Assembly: GCA_025345505.1 (NCBI GenBank)
Contig: JANVCC010000077.1
Coordinates: forward strand, 1,771,656-1,835,655
Reading direction: 5' to 3'
Origin: Todiramphus chloris collaris
Taxonomy: Eukaryota > Chordata > Aves > Coraciiformes > Alcedinidae
DNA length: 64,000 bases
A program made the translations under genes and the position numbers. This document shows positions 1 through 9,800 of the stretch, piece by piece. Positions within the stretch are counted from its first letter, which is position 1. Every line of letters begins with the position of its first letter. The notes under the pieces are model-generated. The model searched no databases. It had not been told where the DNA came from and saw only the letters and a program-made list of their open reading frames with translations.

Positions 1-2418
1 CTGCGGCATCTGTAACAGAGAAGGGAACTGCAGATGCTGTTCAGATAATGAACAGCACAGCGTGGCAGCGTGCACAGCCTTTGGAGAAGGGCAGCCATAC
101 ACAGCAACTCAAGGCAGGGCACAGTCAGCCAGCAACCGCTTCTTGGTCACCTCTGGGTTAAGCAAACTATGCTTTATATCAGACTGGCTTGTTTAAAAAC
201 ATCTTTGTCCTTGGTGGAGAGGGTTTTCTTTACAAGCACCATGAGGAGACAGACTGCTGGGGTCAGCAGTGAGGAGGCTGCATTTTCCAGACAGGAGTGG
301 GGACAGAGAAAAAGAAAAAAAGGACTCCTGACAATTACTATGAAATCAGAGTGGAGCATTAAATTCAGAGAGGCAACTAAATGGGCAAGAGCACTCATAA
401 ACACATCGAGCATGAAAGCAAAGCTAACCGTCTTATTAGCATCCTTCAGAAAACAGGGATGTGTGGTTTTATGGAAGTATATCATTGCTAGGTTTAAAAT
501 ACCCACTGAATTATCAAAGGACTTTCAGTTATAGCTGCATGCAGTAATCCTATTCTCTTAAAAAAAATAATACAGACATATATAAAAATACAGTGACATT
601 TATAGTCCTAGCTAAGGGTTTTGTGGGTTTATTCAGCTTTAAATCCATGCTGTATATGGGTCTTTTGAACTAGTTGATGCATGTAACTACATCCTGTACC
701 GCAGAAGCCGCTGAAAGGAAGATTCACTTTATTGGTCAAAGCAAAAATTGGTTTGGGACAAACAGGGCATTGAGATAATCTGTTTAAATATTGTATCAGA
801 TTGGCAATATAAACCCATAATGGAAAGAACAATTTCCCCTTGTACTGTGGGCTGGATACACAGGGCATGGATAAAGCACGGCCCACAAGTCGCTGCAGAA
901 CACAGTTGATTCCTATTAGGGGAGAGAAGTAAATGTATTCTGTTTAGCTTTATTAGCCACAAAGCTCAGGTAATGAATTTCAAATAAAACCACCCTCGGT
1001 CACCAGCAATTGCTTATCTACTAGATGTGGATATTTAGCTAGAATCAAATCAATTCACCAAGACGCAATACAGCCACAAAGCTCAGCACCTCGGCCTGCT
1101 GCTTCAACCACATCTCCCTCATCCCTACACCCTTGAGCAGATGCCCTCTCCCCAGCTCCTGCAACCACGAGACGTTTGCCTTCACCCTCAAGGCTCTTTC
1201 CAGCCAAGCACCTTTGCCACCATGGTGACGGCTCCCGTCTCCCCGCGGCCCGTGACACCAGCCCTGCCGAGATCTAACCTTGGTGCCTTTCCTGCAACCG
1301 TGGGAGAAACTTTGCAAAATACCCATAAAACCACCCCGTGATTCCCCTGCCAATTCCTTCTCTGCCACACCTACAATCCTTGATGAGGTTTAGGCGGTGA
1401 ACGTGCCAAGTTCAAACCTGTCTTGGACTCTCCTTACTCGTATCACTCGGTTATCTCTCACCTCAGACAGACTGTATTTCCACGGCACGGGGAACATCTC
1501 CGTGCTCTGCATGCACAGCGCCTAGCGTAGCTCTGCCCCACAATTTACTTTTAATTAAGCAATATGGTAGCAGTTTACAGTTTTTAAAGAGTAAATTAAA
1601 GATAGAGGGTGCACGTGATGGTTTTGGAAATTCACGCAGGAGAAGCTGACATGGGGAAGGACAAGAGGCTCAGTCGAGCCAAATATCCTGCCATCAGCAG
1701 TGGGTATTTGAGGCTACATTTGTTGTCCAGGGTGCAATCCTGCACACGCAGAGATGGAGGAGGGGAGTCCTTCCTGACAACTGCACTGATTAGCTGGTGC
1801 CCTGAAGAATGACGTTTGATTACCTTTATCTTCGGCTGCAGAACTGCAAATGTCACTAATGGTCATAAAATCACCCAGTCTTTTTCAAAACACAACTGAA
1901 GTAAATGAATCTATTGAGCACAGTTTATTCAATACTTCTTACTCTGGCAAAACTCCCAAAAAAATCATTTGCTTGCTGCATATCTCCACCATATGGTGTC
2001 ATTCAATGCAGGCTTTCTTTCCTGCATTGAAATCCAAAATTTAATGGAGTCAAGTCACCTACAGAGTTTTTCCAGCTCAACCTACTAACATAGTTTTCTG
2101 TCAAAGAGGTCACACAGTACTTTCTGGTTTGGTATATTAACCAGTACCGGCATGAATCCTCCTTTTGTAATTAAAATCAAACTCCTCTGGTTTTAGCAAG
2201 TTTGAAGGAAGTGTTTTGCCCTGCACAGAGAAGAGCTAATGCCCAGCACTTGCCAGCACTCTGGTTTCAGAACTTGAAAGCCTTGGCCAGTTGCTAGTAT
2301 ACTGTCCCGTCTGTAGGTAGTTTCTCATATGAAAAGTCTCAGAATCAGTAAAGAAAACATAACATGGACCTGTACTGGGAAACTAAAGCAGTGAGTCACT
2401 ATTAAAGCTCCTGAAAGC

Positions 2419-2442
2419 TTTTTTTTTTTTTTTTTTTTTTTT
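2419..2442. repeat. Poly(T) run, 24 bases
   Basis: An uninterrupted run of 24 T on the plus strand. Read on the minus strand it is poly(A), as might be left by a retroposon tail or slippage. No recognisable retroposon body adjoins it. Confidence 0.95.
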
Positions 2443-2650
2443 AAATGGGGACACTTTAAATGGAGCCTTACTGCCTAACAAAGAGGGACAAAGGAAAGAA
2501 ACCACGGGTACTAGGTACACGTACAGCAGGCAATAGATAGGTGCTAGCTTTGCCAGAAACATGAGCTCAACACCAAACAAAAGATGCCTAATTACACATT
2601 TAGCTATGCTAGTATGTCATCCTCTCCACCAGATCTCCTAGTGTCAGCTA

Positions 2651-2690
2651 GACACTCCAAGACTCCGTTTCCTCAGCTGTAAAACGGGGC
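2651..2690 (+). mobile_element. MIR-like SINE fragment
   Basis: The stretch around CCGTTTCCTCAGCTGTAAAA, followed by CGGGG, resembles the conserved MIR core (CTCAGTTTCCTCATCTGTAAAATGGGG) with scattered differences. Only this core is visible and both flanks are too diverged to bound. Old MIR-like SINE relics occur across amniotes. Confidence 0.55.
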
Positions 2691-5531
2691 CACGCTTTGA
2701 CAACCCTGGTTTTGACACAGTGAAGTCATCTGCAATCAATGGTCTCAGAAAAACACCAGCCATCCTCTGGCCCTGCCATCTATCAGCAGCATACCCTCTC
2801 AGGCAGGAAAGACTGTTATTACAGTGACAAGGAAGACGCAAGCCCTGCTTCACATAGCATTTCCTAAACTTTGGAAATCAGCACATCCTTTCATGTCGCG
2901 GGCTCCCTTTGCCCTTGCTGTGCGCCCACCACAGATGCTGCTTCACTGCACCAAAGACTTCAGTGCCACACATCCCTCATGCTCTGCAGTTTTATGGCTC
3001 ATCTTTCCCTCCGTGCTCCACCTATGACCTTCCACCACCCCCGCCCCACAGCTGTGAGAAATGCTGGTATGCTCTGCAGGAGGAGACACTTCCCCTCTGT
3101 ACCTACTCACTTGGATGAACACAAAATAATTTAAACCTCAGCATTAACCCTCTTATCACTGGATCTGGAGCAAGCAGTCATCAAAGGAGGTTTTAAGCAC
3201 TTTCCAATGCAATCATGACATGCCAGAAACATGCTCACAGGCAGCTACCATGGCTCAGCTGACAAGCAGTAAATTGTTACATCAAGCTGTCTGGATCATT
3301 TCTGACTGCTGACCCACACCCCCAGGCTGCCATAGCTGCTTTGCTGGTGCTTCAGAGAGTTTCTACCACTAAGGATTAAGCTGTTTTAGTGAAAGTTGAG
3401 AATTTAGAGAGACAGTACAGTGCTCTGCAGCCCCCTGCCAAGCCCAGCCAGGCACTCTGAAGTGCCACCCACCCTGCCTGAGAGGCTGCAATTCAAAAAA
3501 CAACTCCCAGAAATGGAAAACAGACAAAGAGGCAGTAAAATGTTGTATCAAATAACACCAACACTGGAAAACACCCAGTCCGCCCTCTACACACACAAAG
3601 CGTTTGGATAACAGAAGCCAGATCCCAGACTCCACCAGCTTATCAGGACATCACAAGGCAGAAGAGCAGATTTGGCCAGCAGCAGCTGCAGGCCAAATGT
3701 GTCCCACAAAATACTGCACTGCTGGAGGCAGCTGCCCTCATCTTTATAGCAGATGTCCATCCTGTGATGGCTTCAGTGTCTGATGTGACATGCTCCATCA
3801 GCAACTGATCTAAAATAGAGCAGATCCCACAGACCTTATCTCAATCTCTTCCTCTGCAGCCCAGCAGGTGGGGATGCGGCCAGAATTAACTCAGTGAAGA
3901 TGAAGAGCTGCCATTGCTGCTCTTGCTTACACCTCCTCCTGTGCTGTCCACTTGCTTGAATCCAGCTTGTGTTCAGAGGGCTCCTGGACAAAACACGGCT
4001 TCACCTTTGGGAAAGCTCTTTCTCCATTGCTATTTCCTTCTGCTTGTGCTGTCTGCACACACTGCATCCTCAGCAGCAGCTCCCCTGCCAAGCCCAGCTC
4101 TCTCTTACCACCCCTCAAACAGCAGCTTCAATCGTTCCTTCCAGTCCTTGCCGGACTCTGCCAGCATCCCACTTATTCCACCTTGACTACTCTGGCTTCC
4201 AAAATCAAGTTGTTTCCAACACACCAGTCCATCACCCAACCTTACTGCAACCTCAGTTCAGATAATATTACACCCTTACCATCCTGCCCATCTCACAGCA
4301 TTGCCCTCCACCCTCACCCGATCCTTTGCTGCACCCAAGACCCCAATTCCTCCCTTTAGTCCAAACTGATCCCACTCACACAATTGATTTCTCCCCTTGA
4401 ACACTTCTTTCCTCCCTGGGTCCTCTCTTTCTCTCATCAGCATCAAAACTCCACTTCCAGCCCTTCCCACAGTGTATTCTTATGTCTTTTTTCCAGCTCA
4501 GACTGTGCTTCATCTCCCAATTGGTGGGCTTCTTTCATCCCTTAAGCATGGTGCCTCAGTCCTGTCCATCCCTGAATACTCAACCCCTTCATCTAGGCTT
4601 TCTCTGTCATACCCAAACTCCCCTTCTAAGGCTGTTTATCAACAGCTAGGTCTTCCACCTCAGCAAGGCCTCCTATAGCTCCCTCAACTCCTGTAGCCAT
4701 GATCCAAGCCCCAGGGTGGCACCCTCTCACCTTGAATGGATTGCCCAGTGTCTCTTCACAGTTAGAGATGCTCCCAGACTCTCCACAGTCACTCTGTGAA
4801 CACTGCCCTCCATTCTCATCATGCTCCTTCATTGCTTCTTCCCTCCTCACGCCAAGTGGGCTACGGCTCCACAGCTCTCCCAAGTGCCCAATCCTCCATC
4901 ACACCTTCCAGCCCCTGACCGAATCAACTCCAGGAAGGCTGACCCCATCCCAACAAAGGACCTCCCCCCCGCATCCTCAAGTTTCTCAGCCCCTGCCAGG
5001 ACCAACTCAGTCCCCTTCTCTGGGTCCCCCATAGCATCCAGCTCCTGCCAGGACCCCAGCCAGGGTCTCCCACGGCTAGATGCCACAGATCTACACTATC
5101 CCCGGCCCTAACAGCGTGCCTTTGGCTGGGTTACCCCCAGCGCCCACAGACACAGGGCGCCGTGCCCTGACCTATCAGGTCCCCGCCGATTCCCGGCCCG
5201 CCAGACCCCCTAGCGTGCGCCTGCAGCCCGCACGGTCCCAGGCCCGCTAGAGCGCCTGCCGTCGGCTCTGGGCGGCCGCGCCGGCGCCACGGCCCGAGGC
5301 CCGCCTGACCCCGAGGTGGGTGTCTCCAGCTCCCGTTACCCTGCGCTCCCCCGCAGCGAGCGCCTCAGGCCTGACAGGCCCCTCGTTCAGGTGGGCGCCG
5401 CGGGCCCTCCGCTGCCCGCCCCAAACTCGGCCGGGCCCAATCCCCGTCCAGGCGGGCCCCCGCCCCAGCCGCTCTGCCCTCGCCGCGGGGCCGGCAGCCC
5501 CCGCCCCAGCCCCAGCCCCCACCCCACTCAC

Positions 5532-5630
5532 CATCCTCGGCGCGGCTCCGGGGTTACCATGGGCAACTGCGTCACACACCCGCCGCCGCTACGCACGGCG
5601 TCAGCGCTTCCCGCCGTACGTACGGAACGT
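5532..5630 (-). CDS. ARL3: Probable ARL3 exon 1 (5' UTR plus start codon)
   Basis: On the minus strand the sequence reads GCCGAGG-ATG-GTGAGTGGGG. This is an ATG (5534-5532) followed at once by an ideal splice donor (GT at 5531-5530), so the exon would carry only the initiator codon. ARL3 is an Arf-like small GTPase that releases lipid-modified cargo from carriers such as UNC119 and PDE6D in the cilium. Its protein begins MGLLSILRK, so exon 2 would supply GGC for Gly2. The call rests on the donor, the CpG island and the conserved ARL3-SFXN2-WBP1L order, because no ARL3-specific protein sequence is in the window. The right boundary is arbitrary since the transcription start is unknown. Another ATG at 5560-5558, followed by GTAACC, is an alternative but falls inside the X-box-like motif. 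Confidence 0.55.
5553..5567. promoter_or_regulatory. X-box-like RFX site
   Basis: GTTACC-ATG-GGCAAC is an imperfect inverted repeat fitting the RFX X-box pattern GTNRCC-N(0-3)-RGYAAC. It lies 19 bases upstream of the probable ARL3 start codon. RFX factors are established regulators of ciliary genes, and ARL3 is a ciliary GTPase. Binding itself is inferred. Confidence 0.6.
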
Positions 5631-5676
5631 GCCGACGGCAGGGGCGGAGAGCTCGCGGCTGCCCCGCCCCTCGACT

Positions 5677-5688
5677 CGCGCGTGCGCA
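5677..5688 (-). promoter_or_regulatory. NRF1 consensus site
   Basis: The minus strand reads TGCGCACGCGCG, which matches YGCGCAYGCGCR at every position. NRF1 drives many nuclear genes for mitochondrial proteins, which fits the divergent neighbour SFXN2. Confidence 0.65.
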
Positions 5689-5750
5689 CAAGGGGCCCAC
5701 CCCGCCGCCGGTGGCGGGGTACGAATGGGCGCGGCCGCTCGAGCCTCTGT

Positions 5751-5756
5751 GATTGG
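5751..5756 (-). promoter_or_regulatory. Inverted CCAAT box (NF-Y)
   Basis: GATTGG on the plus strand is the reverse complement of CCAATC. It sits mid-island between the two genes, a usual position for NF-Y in bidirectional promoters. Confidence 0.55.
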
Positions 5757-5880
5757 CTGAGGGCGGCCACGCGTCGGGGCCCGGGGGCAGGTGGGGGCCA
5801 CGTGTGCGGGGACGGCGCGCGAGGAGTTTGGGGATTGCAGGTGGGGCCACGTGGGGCCGCGCCACGGCGCGCGGGCGGGG

Positions 5881-5935
5881 CGGTGCCGTGCGGTGCCGTG
5901 CGGTACCGTGCGGTACCGTGCGGTACCGTGCGGTG
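5881..5935 (+). repeat. 10-bp GC-rich minisatellite
   Basis: Five full copies of a 10-base unit, CGGTGCCGTG twice then CGGTACCGTG three times, plus a partial sixth copy. The ACC variants contain the palindrome CGGTACCG. Degenerate CGGTGCCG-type units continue to about 6110. Every copy adds CpG sites to the shared promoter. Confidence 0.95.
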
Positions 5936-6446
5936 CGGTTTCGTGCCCTGTCCTGCCCTGCGGTGCCGGGGGGGCGCTGCAGTGCACTGAGGGCGCTGTG
6001 CGGCGCTAGGGACAGTGGGCAGTGCCGTGCCGGGGGGCGGGCGGTGCAGCTCCACGGGGAGCGTGCGGTGCCGCGCCGCGCCGTGCCGTGCCGCGGGGGT
6101 GCAGGGCGGCGGTACGGGCGAGAGCACAGCAGTGTTACAGAGGTGTGCCCTATGGAAGACGTAGCGCTGCCCCAGGGGATGCTGCCCCAGGGATGCAGTT
6201 GTGGCGGGGGGGCCGCGCAGGGCGGTCACAGGAGGGCGCGGTGGCACAACGGGTGCAGGCGGCGTTCGGGGGCACACGCGGCGCAGGCACGGGAGGGTGC
6301 GGGGTGCCCCTGGGGGACATACAGCACAGCGTGGGGGTGCGGTGTGGAGGGCGTGAGCTGGGCCCCACGGGGCTGTGCAGCAAGGTCCCGCCCCAAGGAG
6401 GGGATGCCGGGTGCTGGGGTGAGGCGGCAGGAGCTGAGGGAACCCC

Positions 6447-6674
6447 ATGCAGGCAGGGTGTCATGTGAAGGAGCAGCCTCGCTGCAGCGTTTGGCCAGCA
6501 GCAAGGGTGCAGGAAGCTTCTGGGCTCAGGGCTGCTGAAAGTCCAACTTTCATGTTAAATATAAACCTGCCTGCAGCTCTCACCCAGTTAACCGCTCCTG
6601 TGGCCGTGGCAAGCCTGCACTCAACGCAGGATCCTTCTAAGCTGCCTTCTCCCCCTGCCGAGACCTGTGCCACA
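6447..6674 (+). other. SFXN2: Probable SFXN2 5' UTR / leader region
   Basis: This sequence precedes the SFXN2 start codon. The SFXN2 frame stays open upstream to an ATG at 6447, with another in-frame ATG at 6552. The encoded residues resemble nothing in the family, and starting at 6675 gives exactly the 322 residues usual for SFXN2. A non-coding first exon may splice in here (for example after CCTGCCTGCAG near 6577), but I cannot fix that junction. Confidence 0.45.
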
Positions 6675-6835
6675 ATGGCCACCATCCCCCTTGGCTTCAA
6701 CATTGACGCCCCGCGCTGGGACCAGAGCACCTTCATGGGGCGCCTGAGGCATTTCCTCAACATCACTGACCCGCGGACCGTGCTGGTCCCAGAGGAGGAG
6801 CTGGACCGGGCCAAGGCCCTGGTGGAAGGCTGCAG
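6675..6835 (+). CDS. SFXN2: SFXN2 coding exon 1
   Basis: Residues 1-53 plus two bases of codon 54. The donor is GTGAGA at 6836. It carries the N-terminal [11 protein letters not shown] and NITDPRT blocks. The first six residues (MATIPL) differ from mammalian SFXN2, as expected for the least conserved part. Confidence 0.96.
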
Positions 6836-9800
6836 GTGAGAGAAAGGGGTGCAGCTGGGACAGCTGCTGTCCTCCTGCCTGCAGCTGTACCCCAACACCC
6901 TGCCAGGCTGCCGGGAGATGGAGGCAGTCATTCCCAAGCAGGTGTGATGGGACGTAACAGCCGTTGGTAGTTTCCCAGGCTTCTCCTGGGAGCCTCAAGC
7001 TGGGACAAGTTCCCCTTGCGGCACATGTTTCCTCTGCCTTTCATGTTTGCTGCTCGGGGCTCCGTGCTTTGCTGGTGCCAGGTGCCCGGCGGGTCTGCGT
7101 GGCTCCCCCCAACAGGCTCTGGACTTGCAGGGCAGGGCTGGTGCCACCAGGAAGCAGCCAGGAGCAGCTGCTCTATGCCAAGAAGCTGTACGACTCGGCC
7201 TTCCACCCTGACAGTGGAGAGAAGATGAATCTCATTGGGAGGATGTCCTTCCAGGTGCCAGGGGGCATGGCCCTCACTGGCTGCATGCTCCAATTCTACC
7301 GGTGAGCACCTGGGGATACTATGTTGGGGGGACAGCCCTGACAGCCCCCAGCCTCTCCAGGGGTCCCTGATAGCCAGGGTATAGCCATTCTCCCTGCATC
7401 CCATGGCCAAGCCCCCTGTCCCCATGCCCTGTCCCCGGTGCCCAGTCTGTGGTGGAAGCATCATGGATCCTCCCAGCCCCCCCCATTATGGCTGGGTATA
7501 GTCTTGCTTTGCCCTCATCTCAGTGCTTCCTGCAGACCCTGTAATGATTAATGCAGCCAAGTCCTGTGTGGCCACTGCTCTTGCTCTGTGGACCATAATG
7601 ACCCCTGAAATCAAGGACCAAATATGCCCCCAGGCCAGACCGTTCCAGACCATGGTGACAGCACTCCACATTTCCTCTCTGTAATGTGTGCTGGGGAGTG
7701 AGCAACCCAGTCCCCAGTGGGGAGGCTGTGTGGGACAGACACTGCCTTTCCCAGTGGATCCCCATCCCTTCTCTGTTTGCTGGACTGGTTGCTGGTGAGG
7801 TCCAGCCTAAGTGTGGGATATCCCAGTGCTGATGGGTCACGGTCTTCCCAGTCCATCTCTACCCTCCTGCATCCCAAAGCTTGCTCAGATCCACATCTCC
7901 CCATGTCCCCTCCTGCCCCACCTCAGTGTCCCTGAGATACCAATAGTAGCCCAGGCACCCTGGTCTCCCCCAGAGCTGCGTCTGTGTGCCACCTCCTTGC
8001 CAAAGGCTTATCTAAGCCCAGCCGAATGCCTGCCACCCTGCTGGAAGCAGGTTCTCCCACCCTTGGCCAAGGCATCCCACAGGGCTGTGCTCCCCAGTGC
8101 TCTGTGGCAGCCAGGACGCCTGGGGTCAATTTCTAGCTTTGCCACTGGCTCGTGGCTTGGCCACAGTGCCTCAGCTTCCCTTGGGACACACCAGGACAAG
8201 GGTATTGAGGGCATCATGGCTGCTCCGCTGCCAAGCCTAGCCACGGGAACAAGCCAGGTATCCTTGATGGCGCTCAGGCACTCTCCCCATCCCTTCCCCC
8301 CCACAGGACAGTGCCTGCAGTGGTTTTCTGGCAGTGGGTGAACCAGTCCTTCAATGCCATCGTCAACTACACCAACCGCAATGCTGCCTCCCCCATCTCG
8401 CTGAGGTGAGTGCATGCCCATGCAGGATGGATACCCTCTATGTTGGGACTCCCCTGGGTGCCCCCTAAAGACCCCCCCATGCACTTGAGCACCAAAGGAG
8501 CAGGATCAAGTTGGTGTTTCTGTTCTCTCCCTTCTTTGGAAATCACTGTCTAGGCAAATAGGGGTGGCTTATGTCACAGCCACCGGGGCAGCCTTGGCAA
8601 CCGCGGTGGGACTTAACCTCTACACCAAGGTACGCTGGGATGGGGCCAGCTGGGGCAGCTGGGGCAGCTGGCCACATCCTGCCCTCTCGCACTAACGCAA
8701 GCCTGTCTCCCGCAGCGAGCCCCCCCCTTACTGGCCCGCTGGGTCCCCTTTGCAGCCGTGGCTGCTGCCAACTGTGTCAATATCCCCATGATGCGACAAC
8801 AGTAAGTGCCATGTGTGGCTGGGGCACTTGAGGGACCTGGTTGTCTCCGAAGGCAAGCTGGTGGCAGCCAGGCTCTTGGGCTGACTGGTCACCCTGCCGT
8901 GTTTCTCCCATCCCAGGGGCTGGAGGGAGTGTGAGGACGGGAGGGAGGTGAGCCAGGGTCTGTGTGTTCCTGGGGGTGGGTCTCTGGTGGAGGGTGCTGG
9001 GTTGGGCATCTCAGCCTCTTCCCAAACAGGATGGGGATTTGGGGCTGGGGATAGGCATCCTGGGGTCTGGGCTGGAAGATTCCTCAGACCCAAAGGTCTT
9101 CTGTGTGTGGTCATGGGAGAGCTCCAGTTCACGATGTCCTGGTGCTGTGAACCCTAAGATGGGCTCATGCCTCTGCTGCTCGAGATTCCCCACAGGCCAC
9201 AGCACGGGTGCTGGGTTACTGTGTACGGGACTGCCCCCTGGCTCGGCCGCGGGTCCGGGTGATGTCTGTTCCCCGAGCCTCCAGACCCTGTTTGCAGCCA
9301 TGCCCTGAAGATGGCAGCATCGGCTGGGCTGGGGACCGCAGCACCCTGGGGCCGGGGCTGGGGGCAGCTGGGGCTGCTGTGCCAGCACAGCACAGGGGAC
9401 CCCCTTGGCACCCCCTTACCCCATTGCTGTGTCCTCATGCTTCCCCCACCATCCTGAACCCTACTCACAGATGCCTGTCCCCTCCAGGGAGATCATCAAT
9501 GGAATCACGGTGACAGATGGGGACAACAATGAACTTGGCCACTCCAGAGTGAGTCCTGAGGAGCGGGGTCTGGATTGGGCACAGCCCCACAGGGGCTCAC
9601 CTGATGCTTTTGCTTGCAGAGGGCAGCAGTGAAGGGCATTGCACAGGTTGTGGTCTCCAGGATCACCATGGCGGCACCAGGCATGAGTGAGTACAGGGCA
9701 GGAGGGTGGGAGTCTGGACCAGCAGCTGCCTCGGGACCCACCACCTTGCCCTCCCCTGCTTCACATTCCCCCAGGAAGAAGAGGGAGGGTGGCCCTGCAT

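Larger units (their letters stand above)
1..5531 (-). other. ARL3: Probable ARL3 intron 1 (no exon seen)
   Basis: This stretch lies downstream, on the minus strand, of the probable ARL3 first exon. I looked on the minus strand for the GTPase P-loop segment of ARL3 (GLDNAGKT) and did not find it, so exon 2 should lie left of base 1. The stretch contains a 24-base T run (2419-2442), a MIR-like fragment (2651-2690) and a C/T-rich, G-poor zone (about 3900-5050). The open frames here (up to 135 codons) show no recognisable domain and look like products of base composition. Confidence 0.5.
5130..6450. promoter_or_regulatory. CpG island, divergent ARL3/SFXN2 promoter
   Basis: The sequence becomes very GC- and CpG-rich, in sharp contrast to the flanks. 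The island holds CCCCGCCCC and GGGCGGGG Sp1-type boxes, an NRF1 consensus (5677-5688), an inverted CCAAT box (GATTGG, 5751-5756), E-boxes CACGTG at 5799-5804 and 5848-5853, an X-box-like site (5553-5567) and a 10-bp minisatellite (5881-5935). ARL3 leaves it leftward and SFXN2 rightward, so it is most simply a bidirectional promoter. Transcription start sites cannot be fixed by eye. The long open frames on both strands here reflect the scarcity of AT-rich stop codons. Confidence 0.85.

Noticed and set aside
3952-5034. Open frames of 111-135 codons in the C/T-rich zone
   Set aside because: Ser/Pro/Leu-rich low-complexity products from pyrimidine-biased DNA, with no domain and no splice context.
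5558-5560. Minus-strand ATG followed by GTAACC as an alternative ARL3 start and donor
   Set aside because: GTAACC is a poorer donor than GTGAGT at 5531, and the bases are better explained as part of the X-box-like motif.
5316-6538. Long open frames on both strands of the CpG island (up to 306 codons)
   Set aside because: They overlap each other on opposite strands, are Arg/Pro/Ala/Gly-rich and run through the minisatellite. GC content alone removes stop codons here.
7811-8341. 176-codon open frame in SFXN2 intron 2
   Set aside because: It overlaps the intron and runs into exon 3 out of frame. The MIR-like relic lies within it. There is no family match.
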